A DNA stretch of 47,506 nucleotides from Paenibacillus sp. 598K (GCF_003851045.1 NZ_BFBX01000104.1:1-47506), one strand, 5' to 3'; shown: positions 16,985 to 25,291, counted from the stretch's first letter. A program made the numbers and translations. The notes: a model not told the origin generated them from the letters alone.

Positions 16985-17054
16985 TTCCTTGACTGAGGGC
17001 AGGCATTATTATCCGAATTTGCTTTGCAACATTAATACCAATAACAGGTTTAAT
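16985..17054 (-). pseudogene. Possible remnant of the start of an IS110-family transposase
   Basis: On the minus strand, from 17054, the frame reads IKPVIGINVAKQIRI. This resembles the PVIGIDVAK opening of IS110-family transposases, with the first catalytic Asp changed to Asn and the ATG changed to ATT. A GAAAGGAAAT ribosome-binding-like stretch precedes it. The similarity is lost after about 10 residues. The 60-100 bases upstream could be the non-coding end of such an element. The match is short, so this is tentative. Confidence 0.35.
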
Positions 17055-17156
17055 TATTTCCTTTCACCACGATGCTTCCAACTCCACAGTTTCGCTTGGA
17101 CATGAGGCCAATGTCTCAACCAACTGATTCGTGATACTTGGTGGCAGTGGTTTCCG

Positions 17157-17173
17157 AGGCTGTTCAAAAAGTC
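17157..17173. repeat. Insertion-sequence-end-like motif GGCTGTTCAAAAAGTC
   Basis: This 16-base stretch resembles terminal inverted repeats I associate with transposons of Bacillota. Eleven of its bases (GTTCAAAAAGT) recur at 34269-34279. No partner end or transposase was found nearby. The remaining sequence of the 16960-17229 gap shows no gene. Confidence 0.3.
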
Positions 17174-17229
17174 AGTGAGGGCTGATCAATGGACTGCTCT
17201 CTTGCTTAAAAATTTATTTCTACAGGGTC

Positions 17230-17283
17230 CCCCGCAACGAAAGAGCAAGCTGCGAAGCGAAGCTCCACGTTGCGGGGTTATTT
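17230..17283 (+). terminator. Long-loop intrinsic terminator before the ABC/GntR operon
   Basis: CCCCGCAACG (17230-17239) pairs perfectly with CGTTGCGGGG (17268-17277), followed by TTATTTTG. The 28-base loop contains a nested GAGC/GCTC stem. It separates the AT-rich island from the next promoter, which starts 11 bases later. Confidence 0.65.
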
Positions 17284-17287
17284 TGTG

Positions 17288-17316
17288 TTGACAATACAAC
17301 AAGGTGTGATTATACT
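17288..17316 (+). promoter_or_regulatory. Promoter of the permease-GntR-ATPase operon
   Basis: TTGACA (17288-17293) and TATACT (17311-17316) are 17 bases apart. The -10 box lies inside the operator palindrome, as expected for repression. Confidence 0.85.
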
Positions 17317-17339
17317 GTGTATAAAGATATATACAGTAT
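17312..17339. promoter_or_regulatory. Operator palindrome, probable GntR/YtrA-type site
   Basis: Arms ATACTGTGTATA and TATATACAGTAT are 12 bases each around AAGA and match as an inverted repeat with one mismatch. The site covers the -10 box and start point. The GntR gene in the same operon is the natural candidate repressor. Confidence 0.7.
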
Positions 17340-17361
17340 GATGACTAAGGTGGTGTAATCC

Positions 17362-18072
17362 TTGACGAGCTGGCAAAGCATATGGCGGTTTGCGATGTAT
17401 GAGTTGAAGCAGGAACGATGGGGGCTTTTGGTCAGCCTGTTGTTCTATAGCTACCTGATCGTGATCATTATCGTCGCAACTGGAGATGCAAGGCCCTTTG
17501 ACGGCAACTCAACGTGGATCGGCAACTTTTTATATCTCTCCTTGCTCCCGATGTTTGGCTTTGCGATGTCGCGGACGATGATGCGAGTGATGTCGGATGA
17601 CTCGTATACGCATAAGGTGGCGTACTGGCGCAGCTTGCCGATCTCCTCGCACATCATCGCCAGCAGCCGGATAGTGCAGTTTCTGATTGTGTTCACCGTC
17701 GGTTGGCTGTATCTGTTTACGGTCAGCTTCCTGTTCGTCGGCTGGATCCATCAGCTGGGACTGTGGACGGCGATCGGCAACGCGCTAACATGGTATGGAT
17801 ACGGCGTTGGTGTAGGTACATCCTTTCTCATCTTCGAACTGGGCGTGTCCGGCAAGCAGTATATGGGAGTTTCCATGCTCTATATGATTGGTATCTTGGG
17901 ACTGGCGATCGGATTGCACTATGCGCAGTTCAGCCTGCTGGAGGAGATCGCGGGCGCGATAGCACAGGGCGTCTGGTGGCTGCCGCTGGTTGCATTGCTG
18001 GCGGGGGCTGGGATAGTCGCAGCTAACTATATGCTCATCCGCCGCAGGATCGAACACCGTAATATCTATTAA
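17362..18072 (+). CDS. ABC transporter permease (ABC-2-like), six transmembrane helices
   Basis: The 236-residue protein is almost entirely membrane-embedded, with about six hydrophobic helices. There is a cytoplasmic-type segment around MMRVMSDDSYTHKVAYWRSLPISSHII, the typical position of the coupling region in ABC-2-type permeases. No family name is certain. It is followed by a YtrA-like GntR regulator and an ATPase, the composition of Bacillus Ytr-type systems induced by cell-wall antibiotics. The start is TTG at 17362, eight bases after AGGTGG. The substrate is unknown. Confidence 0.7.
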   Translation: MTSWQSIWRFAMYELKQERWGLLVSLLFYSYLIVIIIVATGDARPFDGNSTWIGNFLYLSLLPMFGFAMSRTMMRVMSDDSYTHKVAYWRSLPISSHIIASSRIVQFLIVFTVGWLYLFTVSFLFVGWIHQLGLWTAIGNALTWYGYGVGVGTSFLIFELGVSGKQYMGVSMLYMIGILGLAIGLHYAQFSLLEEIAGAIAQGVWWLPLVALLAGAGIVAANYMLIRRRIEHRNIY

Positions 18073-18093
18073 GTCCTGATAGGTGGTGAAGCC

Positions 18094-18480
18094 GTGTGGA
18101 GAACGATACAGATTAATGAACAGAGCGCGGAGCCGCTCTATCATCAGATTGAAGTGCAGCTTCGCGCCTTGATCGTCAGCGGACAGCTCGAGGAGGGAGC
18201 GCTGCTCCCGTCGATTCGCGAGTTCGCTCAGCAGCTCAAGTGCAGCGTCATTACGATCCGGCGGGTCTATCAGGACTTGGAGGCGCAGGGGCTGCTCAGG
18301 ACGAAGCAAGGAACGGGAACCTTCGTAGCCAAGGTTGATGCCTCCGACCGGGATCGCCAACGTCTCGTGAACGTCATCCAGGCGCTCGAAGAGGCGGTAG
18401 CGGCGGCCCGGAGGGTGCAGTGCAGCGACGAGGAGCTGGAGCAATTGTTCCGCGATGCGCTGCGAAGACATGGGGACTAG
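18094..18480 (+). CDS. GntR-family regulator, YtrA subfamily
   Basis: The 128-residue protein has an N-terminal winged helix (about 10-77: EPLYHQIEVQLRALIVSGQLEEGALLPSIREFAQQLKCSVITIRRVYQDLEAQGLL) and only a short helical tail of about 50 residues. That is the YtrA subfamily design and lacks a ligand-binding FCD or UTRA domain. The start is GTG 18094 after AGGTGG. Its position between an ABC permease and an ATPase, and the palindrome over the operon promoter, indicate autorepression. The inducer is not visible. Confidence 0.88.
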   Translation: MWRTIQINEQSAEPLYHQIEVQLRALIVSGQLEEGALLPSIREFAQQLKCSVITIRRVYQDLEAQGLLRTKQGTGTFVAKVDASDRDRQRLVNVIQALEEAVAAARRVQCSDEELEQLFRDALRRHGD

Positions 18481-18501
18481 CCCTAGAGAGGAGCGACAGT
18501 T

Positions 18502-19428
18502 ATGCAAGAGCAAGAGGTAGTCGTCCAGCTCAAGGATGTCAAGCTTTCGCGAGAGCATTTCCAGCTCGGACCGTTGCATCTGCAAGTACCGCAAGGCTAT
18601 ATTACAGCGATCGTCGGGCCTAACGGCTCAGGCAAGAGTACGACGTTCCGGATGCTGCTCGGCATCTCCAAGCCGGACCAAGGCGAGGTCGAGGTGTTCG
18701 GCCAACAAGTGAAGCCGGATGCAGACATCGACTTCAAGCAGCGCATCGGCTATTTGCGGGAGGACAGTCAGCCGTTTGACAGCTCGATGCGGGCAAGAGA
18801 CAAAGCGGTCTTTGCCCGGATGTGGTATCCCGGCTGGGATGTGAACCGATATCGTGAGCTCGGGCACCTGTTCGATGTCGATGACAGTCTCAAGCTAGGC
18901 AAGATGTCCAAAGGGATGCGACGCAAGTTCGAGCTGGCGTTGGCGCTCGCCCATGATCCTGAACTGCTGCTGCTCGATGAGCCTTCCTCGGGATTGGATC
19001 CGATCGCCTGGCGGACGATGATCGATGTGTTGCATCGACACATGGAGCGGGGGGATCGGACGATCCTGATGGCATCGCATATCGTCGAAGAAGTGAAACG
19101 GCTGGCTGACTACATCGTATTTATGATTCATGGGCAAGTGATGGGCGTCTTCGAGAAGGATGAGCTGTTCCGAAGCTGGCAGTACCTCTACGTCCGAGCA
19201 TCGGAGAGAGAGGTCCGGTGGGAGGAGATGCCGGGCTACAGCAGTCGGGAGCCGGCAGGCGCCGATGTGGTCAAGCTCGTCACCAGCGAAGCATGGAACG
19301 CCGAGTCATGGCTGCAGGAGCAAGGCATCGCGGTTCAAGCCAGGCATGTGCTTGAGCTCGATGATATATTGGCAGAGCTGGTCGCGCTACGCGCCCTCCG
19401 CTCGCCGTCCAGAATGAAAGGGGTATGA
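18502..19428 (+). CDS. ABC transporter ATP-binding protein (YtrB-like)
   Basis: The 308-residue ATPase has Walker A GPNGSGKS (39-46), a divergent signature KMSKGM (134-139), Walker B LLLLDEP (155-161) and the H-loop histidine at 193. About 100 extra C-terminal residues follow. The KGM form of the signature is common in drug- or antibiotic-export ATPases of the ABC-2 type. It would energise the permease at 17362, with the GntR gene between them. The last four bases overlap the next ATPase gene, linking the two transporter units in one transcript. Confidence 0.88.
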   Translation: MQEQEVVVQLKDVKLSREHFQLGPLHLQVPQGYITAIVGPNGSGKSTTFRMLLGISKPDQGEVEVFGQQVKPDADIDFKQRIGYLREDSQPFDSSMRARDKAVFARMWYPGWDVNRYRELGHLFDVDDSLKLGKMSKGMRRKFELALALAHDPELLLLDEPSSGLDPIAWRTMIDVLHRHMERGDRTILMASHIVEEVKRLADYIVFMIHGQVMGVFEKDELFRSWQYLYVRASEREVRWEEMPGYSSREPAGADVVKLVTSEAWNAESWLQEQGIAVQARHVLELDDILAELVALRALRSPSRMKGV

Positions 19429-20333
19429 GGATGAAACCGTTAGTGGTAGATAATGTGTACAAACAGTACGGCGACAAGACAGCAGTGAACGGAATCCGCT
19501 TCGAGGTGGAGCGCGGAGAGATCTACGGTCTGCTCGGCGCCAACGGCGCCGGCAAGACGACGACGATGCGGATGGTGCTCGGACTGATCTTCCCGGACGA
19601 AGGCAAGATCCTCTACAACGGCAAGCCTTACAGCCGAGAGCAGCTGAGCATGCTCGGCTATCTGCCGGAGGAGCGCGGGATGTATCCGAAGGTCAAGATC
19701 AACGAGCAGATCACCTATCTCGCCCGTCTGCGGGGCATGTCGCAGAAGGACGCGGACAAAAATCTGAAGGAATGGCTGGAGCGCTTCAACATCACCGAGT
19801 ATTACGGCATGAAGGTGGAGGAGCTGTCCAAGGGCAACCAGCAAAAAATCCAATTCATCGCAGCCGTCATCCATAAGCCAAGCATCGTCATCCTTGACGA
19901 AGCGTTCAGCGGACTGGACCCGGTCAATGTCGAGCAGTTGAAGGAGACGGTCAAGGAGCTGCGCGACAGCGGCACGACGATCCTGTTCTCGACGCACCGG
20001 ATGGAGCATGTCGAGGAGCTGTGCCGCAACATGACGATCCTGCACCGCTCGAACACGGTACTGCAAGGCAATATCAAGGGGATCAAAAAGCAATTCCCGC
20101 GCGAGCGCGTCATCCTCGGCACCGAGGGCGAGCTGAAGGGACTGGAGAGTCTCGGAGGCGTCCGTCAGGTGAAGCGGATGGAGAACGGCTACGAGGTGCT
20201 CATCGAGCGCCCCGAGACGGCGCAGGACCTGCTGCGGCATGCGATGGCGCAGACGGAGCTGACACGCTTTGAATTGATGGAGCCCACGTTAAATGAAATC
20301 TTTATCCGATCGGTAGGTGGACGTAATGAGTAA
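19425..20333 (+). CDS. ABC exporter ATP-binding protein, NatA/YhaQ-like
   Basis: The 302-residue ATPase has Walker A GANGAGKT (38-45), signature LSKGNQQK and Walker B VILDEAFSGLDP, plus a C-terminal domain of about 85 residues. The EAFSGLDPVN spelling and the domain size fit the NatA/YhaQ group, which works with NatB/YhaP permeases in Na+ or toxic-compound efflux. The first codon is ATG 19425, overlapping the previous stop; ATG 19431 is an alternative. It overlaps the permease gene at its end. The substrate is not deducible. Confidence 0.85.
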   Translation: MRMKPLVVDNVYKQYGDKTAVNGIRFEVERGEIYGLLGANGAGKTTTMRMVLGLIFPDEGKILYNGKPYSREQLSMLGYLPEERGMYPKVKINEQITYLARLRGMSQKDADKNLKEWLERFNITEYYGMKVEELSKGNQQKIQFIAAVIHKPSIVILDEAFSGLDPVNVEQLKETVKELRDSGTTILFSTHRMEHVEELCRNMTILHRSNTVLQGNIKGIKKQFPRERVILGTEGELKGLESLGGVRQVKRMENGYEVLIERPETAQDLLRHAMAQTELTRFELMEPTLNEIFIRSVGGRNE

Positions 20334-21603
20334 CTTCTGGACGGTTGTCGGCTTTACGGCCCGCAACAAGATGCGCACCAAATCGTTTATTGTGACGACG
20401 CTCATCATCTCTCTGATTATTAGCATCGGCGTCAATCTGCCCTTTATTATCGATCGCTTCAGCGGCGATGGCGCAGGGGACGGCCCGACTGTCATCGGTT
20501 ATGTCGAAGGCCAGGCGCCGCAGGTCACTGGACCGCTAGGCGCTTACTACGAGCGGCTCGGCGACGATGCCGACCTGCAGCTGGCAGCGTTCGCCGATGA
20601 GCAGGCGCTGCGCGATGCGATCGCCGAGGGCGCGATTCGCGGCTACCTGACCTTCGAGGGTCAGGGCGGGACGTTCCCTGAGGTGACGTACAAGGCGGAG
20701 TCGCTGGGAGGCGGCGCTACAGCCTCGCTCATGCCGGCGCTGCAGACGATCCGCAACGATCTGATCCTCGAGGAGTCGGGCCTGACAGCGGAGCAGCGCG
20801 CAGCGTTGATCGAACCAGTCGCGCTTAACACGACGCAGATCTCCACGGAGACCGGCGCTGAGACCGAGGGCGGCGAGACCGGACCAAGCGGACTTGCGCT
20901 AGGGTTCGTCTATGTGACGATCATCCTGCTGTTCATGGGCATCTTCATCACGAGCCAACTGATCGCCACCGAGGTGACGGCGGAGAAGAGCTCGCGCGTC
21001 ATGGAGATACTGGTGACGAGCGTGGCGCCGCTGACGCAGATGTTCGGCAAAATCTTCGGGATGTTCCTGGTCGGCACGATGCAGATCGCGACCTTCGTAC
21101 TGGTCGTTATCGTCAATGCTTCGCTGCCGCATAACCAGGAGATGCTCTCCGGCTTCAACATCAACCTGTCCGAGCTGGACCCGATGATGTACGTCTATGC
21201 GATTATTTTCTACTTTGGCGGCTACTTCCTGTATGCGACGCTGTTCGCGGCAGTCGGCTCGATCGTCAGCCGCACCGAGGAGCTGGCGCAGGCGCTGACG
21301 CCGGTGACGATCCTCTCGATGGCCGGCTTCTATATCGGCATCTTCGGGATGAGCGCGCCGGGCTCGACGCTCATCAAGGTCGCTTCCTTCATCCCGTTCT
21401 TCACGCCGTTTGCGATGTTCCTGCGGGTCGGCCTCACCGAGCCGGCGGCATGGGAGATCGCGCTGGGCATCGGCATTCTGCTCGCCAGCATCTTCGTCTT
21501 TGGCTGGCTGTCGGCCAAGATCTACCGTACCGGCGTTCTCATGTACGGCAAGCGTCCGAGCTGGAAAGAGATCCGCAAGGCGATGAAGGCGTACAAAATT
21601 TAA
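20326..21603 (+). CDS. ABC exporter permease, NatB/YhaP-like
   Basis: The 425-residue protein has one N-terminal transmembrane helix, a large extracellular domain (about residues 40-190, Gly/Glu-rich near its end) and a bundle of about five helices in the C-terminal half. The half-way segment TSQLIATEVTAEKSSRVMEILVTSVAP is the signature cytoplasmic stretch of ABC-2/NatB permeases (EK.sR..E.ll.s..p). I chose ATG 20326, five bases after TAGGTGG. It ends in a terminator and pairs with the NatA-like ATPase. Confidence 0.87.
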   Translation: MSNFWTVVGFTARNKMRTKSFIVTTLIISLIISIGVNLPFIIDRFSGDGAGDGPTVIGYVEGQAPQVTGPLGAYYERLGDDADLQLAAFADEQALRDAIAEGAIRGYLTFEGQGGTFPEVTYKAESLGGGATASLMPALQTIRNDLILEESGLTAEQRAALIEPVALNTTQISTETGAETEGGETGPSGLALGFVYVTIILLFMGIFITSQLIATEVTAEKSSRVMEILVTSVAPLTQMFGKIFGMFLVGTMQIATFVLVVIVNASLPHNQEMLSGFNINLSELDPMMYVYAIIFYFGGYFLYATLFAAVGSIVSRTEELAQALTPVTILSMAGFYIGIFGMSAPGSTLIKVASFIPFFTPFAMFLRVGLTEPAAWEIALGIGILLASIFVFGWLSAKIYRTGVLMYGKRPSWKEIRKAMKAYKI

Positions 21604-21614
21604 TACAACTCACG

Positions 21615-21651
21615 ATCCCGTCCGACGCTTAGGCGCAGGGCGGGATTTTTT
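21615..21651 (+). terminator. Intrinsic terminator after the NatA/NatB-like genes
   Basis: ATCCCGTCC pairs with GGGCGGGAT (one G-T pair) and is followed by five more Ts. Confidence 0.88.
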
Positions 21652-21707
21652 GTGTGAGCTCGGGCAGGAGCATCCAGATTTCTCCTTCACAAATACGCCC
21701 CATTAAT

Positions 21708-21740
21708 GATATTGATATTCATTATCAATAATGATATTGT
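21708..21740 (+). promoter_or_regulatory. Fur box over the promoter of the FmdE-like/Opp operon
   Basis: TGATATTCATTATCA (21713-21727) differs from the 7-1-7 Fur consensus TGATAATNATTATCA at one base. Overlapping GATAAT-like hexamers extend the site to about 21745. A weak promoter, TTGATA (21712-21717) with extended -10 TGATATTGT (ending 21740), lies inside the site, so an iron-bound repressor would block it. PerR or Zur use related boxes and cannot be excluded. Confidence 0.7.
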
Positions 21741-21809
21741 AGTTGATAATCCTTCTCATTTGTATATTTCTCATCTGCAACAATATTTGATGGAAGAGGT
21801 GCAACAAAC

Positions 21810-22334
21810 GTGTCAACGATCCGAATCAAAGACAGGGGAGAAGTGCTCAACCTGTCCTTCTCCGAGCTTCGCAACTATCATGGAAATCTGGCGTTGATGG
21901 CGATCGCGGTCGGTTACCGGGTTGTGCAGGCGGCATTCGCCGAGCTGTACGGCGAGGAAGCGCCGGAGCGGTCCAGCCTGTCGGTACGCTCCGGCCATGC
22001 CGGGCCGGGCTTCCGCGATGCCTTCGAGTTCACGACCCGAGCGGTCACTCGCGGCGTCTATACGGTCGATGTCGATTACCCGATTGCTCAGTATGACCCT
22101 TACCGCGCGCAGTCCTATGCCTTCGTCATCTCCGACCAGGATGGCGCTGCCGTCGAAGTCGCACTGAGACAAGATTTCCTGCCGGCTGCATTTTATGCCT
22201 ATCTGAAGCGCGGGCGCGAGGGTACGATGACAGCGGAGGATACGGCTGCCAACGAACAACTGAAGCGCGAGCTGTGCGAGCGGGCGCTGGCGCTGCCTCA
22301 GGATGAGCTGCTGCTCGTAGAGAGGCTGTCATGA
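21810..22334 (+). CDS. FmdE-like protein (weak match)
   Basis: The 174-residue cytoplasmic protein has an N-terminal helix LSFSELRNYHGNLALMAIAVGYRVVQAAFAELYG. It resembles the H-G-H, then glycine and GyR, pattern of the FmdE domain found next to metal or molybdenum enzymes, but the usual metal-binding cysteines are missing. A second block is SGHAGPGFRDAFEFTTRAV. The start is GTG 21810, about nine bases after AGAGGTG. It is the first gene behind the Fur box and shares ATGA with the next gene. Function unknown; its context with an importer suggests handling of an imported metal complex, which is inference. Confidence 0.5.
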   Translation: MSTIRIKDRGEVLNLSFSELRNYHGNLALMAIAVGYRVVQAAFAELYGEEAPERSSLSVRSGHAGPGFRDAFEFTTRAVTRGVYTVDVDYPIAQYDPYRAQSYAFVISDQDGAAVEVALRQDFLPAAFYAYLKRGREGTMTAEDTAANEQLKRELCERALALPQDELLLVERLS

Positions 22335-22987
22335 GCATGCGCCAAGTCCCGGATTATCTATTCCTCGACTCGGGCGCGACCTTTGGCCAACAGAATGGGG
22401 GAGGGTGCGGACAGGCAGCGAACGGTAAGGTGCTGGACCAGTACGAGCTGCCCCTGTACGATCTGGCGGGAGCAGGACACAAGTATCTGATCATCGATGA
22501 ATTCGTGGATCAGGAGATGCTCTACGAGGAACGGAGCGCTGTCGCGCAGTTTCTCGATCAGGGCAATATCGTGATTTTTTGCGGACATCTGTTCCGAGCG
22601 TGGCTTCCTGGCGCCGGGATTTTCCTACCGAAGGCGATTCACAGTCATCTGGATTATAACGTAGAGGTGTTGTCCCATCCGATCTTCGAGGGCGTGCTGT
22701 CCGAGGACCTGACGTTTAACCGCGGAGTGTCGGGCTTTTTTGCGCGCGGGCATCACCCGCTGCCGGAGGGCGCGGAGGTGCTGCTGCGGCTGGCGGGAGG
22801 CGAGCCGATCACGTATATCGACCGGCAGAGCAGCGGAGGGACGATCCTGCTCCACTCGGGCCGCAATCTGCTCGGTTACCGCGGCTGGGCGAACAGCGCA
22901 CGACGAATCGCCCCCCAGCTGGAGCGATTCCTCGACCAAGAACACCGGCAGCTGCAAGCGAAGGGGGAACAGCCATGCGGAAGATAG
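22331..22987 (+). CDS. Class I glutamine amidotransferase-like/ThuA-like protein, copy 1 (unknown)
   Basis: The 218-residue protein has an alternating strand-helix pattern: YLIIDEFVDQEMLY, then AVAQFLDQGNIVIFCGHLFRAWLPG. This resembles the Rossmann-like amidotransferase or ThuA fold, but the nucleophile elbow Cys is not clear; the Cys before GHLF is a candidate. It shares the pattern FLDxGxIVxxxGxxxxxWxPG with the next gene, so the two look like tandem paralogues. Translation is coupled by ATGA to the FmdE-like gene, and the end overlaps the next gene by 13 bases. No function is known to me. Confidence 0.55.
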   Translation: MSMRQVPDYLFLDSGATFGQQNGGGCGQAANGKVLDQYELPLYDLAGAGHKYLIIDEFVDQEMLYEERSAVAQFLDQGNIVIFCGHLFRAWLPGAGIFLPKAIHSHLDYNVEVLSHPIFEGVLSEDLTFNRGVSGFFARGHHPLPEGAEVLLRLAGGEPITYIDRQSSGGTILLHSGRNLLGYRGWANSARRIAPQLERFLDQEHRQLQAKGEQPCGR

Positions 22988-23580
22988 CTGTGCTCTACGC
23001 CGGCAGCGCCCATCAGCATCGTACATTCACAGAGCCGAAGTATGCGCAGTATATCGCGCAGTTGGCTTACTTGCCAAAGCTGGACGAGCTCGATCTGGAT
23101 CCGTTCGATGTGCTCCTGGTGCCCTCCCAGATCAATCAGGGCATGGTGGAGCGGCATCTGGCGCAGATCCGCAGCTTTCTGGACAAGGGCAAGATTGTCG
23201 TCGCGCTCGGAGCGCAGCCGAATCCCTGGTTTCCGGGCCACGGCTGGGCGTCTCGTCCTACCAACTTTTGGTGGTGGCTGGAGCCTGGAGCGCAGAGCGG
23301 CCTCGTACTGACCCGGCCAGAGCATGATCTGTTCCGATACATTACGCTGGAGGACGCGACCTGGCATTATCATGGCGTGTTTTTCCCGCAGCGGGAGGTC
23401 GATTCGCTCATCGAGATCGAGGGCGACGGTTCGATCCTCTTGGTGGACAAGCTGAGCACGCCGGGGACGCTCGTCATGACGACGCTTGACCCGGAATATC
23501 ATTACGGCTCGTATTTCATGCCGGCGACCGAACGCTTCCTCGACGGCTTTTTGCCCTGGCTGGCAGAGGGCCGCATCTAG
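22975..23580 (+). CDS. Class I glutamine amidotransferase-like/ThuA-like protein, copy 2 (unknown)
   Basis: The 201-residue protein starts with a beta strand IAVLYAGSAHQHRT. It contains FDVLLVPSQINQGMVERHLAQIRSFLDKGKIVVALGAQPNPWFPG, the same core as copy 1 (FLDKGKIV versus FLDQGNIV, WFPG versus WLPG). A His/Trp-rich stretch (NFWWWLEPG, TWHYHG) follows, then an ending with PATERFLDGFLPWLAEG. There is no catalytic cysteine at the GATase elbow (LGAQ). AGGGGGAA lies 7 bases before the ATG. It may be a structural or ligand-binding relative of the enzymes. Confidence 0.55.
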   Translation: MRKIAVLYAGSAHQHRTFTEPKYAQYIAQLAYLPKLDELDLDPFDVLLVPSQINQGMVERHLAQIRSFLDKGKIVVALGAQPNPWFPGHGWASRPTNFWWWLEPGAQSGLVLTRPEHDLFRYITLEDATWHYHGVFFPQREVDSLIEIEGDGSILLVDKLSTPGTLVMTTLDPEYHYGSYFMPATERFLDGFLPWLAEGRI

Positions 23581-23632
23581 GATGCGGCCTGCACCATATA
23601 TGAACCTATCCAAAAAGGGGAATGACCTAGCA

Positions 23633-25291
23633 ATGAGAAAATCCTGGCTTATCCTCATCCTTACTATCGCGCTGGCCGTCACTGGTTGCTCGAGCAACAG
23701 CGGCAATGATAACGAGAACAGCAACACAACCGCTACGGACAAGAGTGCAGAGCAGACGGGCACGGCAACGCCCGAAGCTGCGGCTGCAAGCACCGATGCA
23801 GCGAAGATCGTGCCCATGTTGAAAATCGCCGGCAGCGATGTTGGCTTCCCGTCGCCGTTTACATTCAGCGCGCTTGGTCCGTTCGGCTTCCTGCGCAACT
23901 CGTTTTTGTTCGATACGTTGACGTGGAAGGACGATAGCGGCGTCATCCCTTGGCTGGCCAAGTCGTGGGAGCTGTCGGAGGATGGACTGACGTACACCTT
24001 CGAGCTCGAAGAACAGGTGAAATGGCATGACGGCGAAGCGTTCACTGCAGAGGATGTCGTGTTCAGCTTTGATTACTACAAGGAGCATCCGTTCAGTTGG
24101 AACGGCGATATCAGCCAGATCAAAAGCGTGGAGAAGATTAATGATCTGACCGTCGCCTTCCATCTGAATAACAAGTACGCGCCCTTCCTGAGCGATCTTG
24201 TCGGCATCGTGCCGATTATCCCGCAACATATCTGGCAGTCGGTCGCCAATCCGGTGGAGTTCCAGGAGGATGCCGCTCTGATCGGTACGGGCCCCTATAC
24301 GCTGGAGGAGTACGATACGGCCTCCGGGCAGTATCTGTTCGCAGCCAACGACAGCTACTTCAAGGGCGAGGTGCTCGTCAAGGAGGTCGCGTATGTCAAG
24401 GTGGCGGACAAGTTGCTCGCTTTGCAGAACGGAGAGATCGACCAGACCTTTGTACTGACTCACTCGGATGTCCAATCGGCCGAGGCAGCGGGCTTCCAAT
24501 CGATGAAGAGCGATCCGACCGGCAGCGTCGTCCGTATTACCTTTAATCTCGATCACGCCCAACTCGGCGACAAACGTCTGCGGCAAGCGATCGCCTACGC
24601 GTTGAACCGCGAGGAGCTGGCTGCCAAGCTGACAGGCGGCGAGCCGATCGTCGGCAGCGGCGGCGTCATCCCTCCCGATTCGCCGTGGTACAACCAAGAC
24701 ATCAAGGCGTATGCGTACGACAAGGCAGAAGCGGAGCGCCTGCTCGACGAGCTCGGTTATGCGAAGAACAGCGAAGGGGTCCGCAGCGGACTAAAACTGA
24801 GCGTAATGACGTCCTCGAATAGTCCGGAAGCGACGATGATGAAGGAAATGCTCAAGGAAGTCGGCATCGATCTGACGATCGCACAAGTCGATGGCGCGGC
24901 GTTCTCCGACGCGATGGGCGAGAACAAATACGATATGGCAATTACCGGCCACATCGGAGTGAGTGGCGATCCGGACTTCCTGCGGTTATGGTTCTCCGGT
25001 CAGGCGGCCAACACGTACGCGGCGCGCGGCACGGTATTCGACGCCCAGGGCTTCCAGGCGCTGGCGGCCGAGCAGATGCAGGAGCTCGACGAGACGAAGC
25101 GGCATGCGATTGTCGATCAGATGCAAAGCATCCTGGCCGAAGAACTGCCGACCCTCGTGCTGTTCCATCGTCCGTTTTACAGCATTCACAATGCCAACGT
25201 ATTCGACGGCTGGAAAAACACCTATGGCGGGATCGCGGACGGTCTGCCGCTCTGGGAGAACAAGGCGCTCCTGATCGATGTCGGCAAGTAA
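23633..25291 (+). CDS. Extracellular solute-binding lipoprotein, family 5 (Opp/Dpp/Nik type)
   Basis: The 552-residue lipoprotein has lipobox AVTGC (C19), a Ser/Asn/Thr-rich spacer, and a family-5 binding fold. Typical segments include LAKSWELSEDGLTYTFELEEQVKWHDGEAFTAEDVVFSF and LRQAIAYALNREELAAKL. It captures peptides, nickel-histidine, metallophores or similar ligands and delivers them to the permeases that follow. I chose ATG 23633 with AAAGGGG 12 bases upstream; ATG 23600 gives a longer form without a ribosome site. The Fur box at the operon head favours an iron- or metal-related ligand over simple peptides. Confidence 0.9.
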   Translation: MRKSWLILILTIALAVTGCSSNSGNDNENSNTTATDKSAEQTGTATPEAAAASTDAAKIVPMLKIAGSDVGFPSPFTFSALGPFGFLRNSFLFDTLTWKDDSGVIPWLAKSWELSEDGLTYTFELEEQVKWHDGEAFTAEDVVFSFDYYKEHPFSWNGDISQIKSVEKINDLTVAFHLNNKYAPFLSDLVGIVPIIPQHIWQSVANPVEFQEDAALIGTGPYTLEEYDTASGQYLFAANDSYFKGEVLVKEVAYVKVADKLLALQNGEIDQTFVLTHSDVQSAEAAGFQSMKSDPTGSVVRITFNLDHAQLGDKRLRQAIAYALNREELAAKLTGGEPIVGSGGVIPPDSPWYNQDIKAYAYDKAEAERLLDELGYAKNSEGVRSGLKLSVMTSSNSPEATMMKEMLKEVGIDLTIAQVDGAAFSDAMGENKYDMAITGHIGVSGDPDFLRLWFSGQAANTYAARGTVFDAQGFQALAAEQMQELDETKRHAIVDQMQSILAEELPTLVLFHRPFYSIHNANVFDGWKNTYGGIADGLPLWENKALLIDVGK

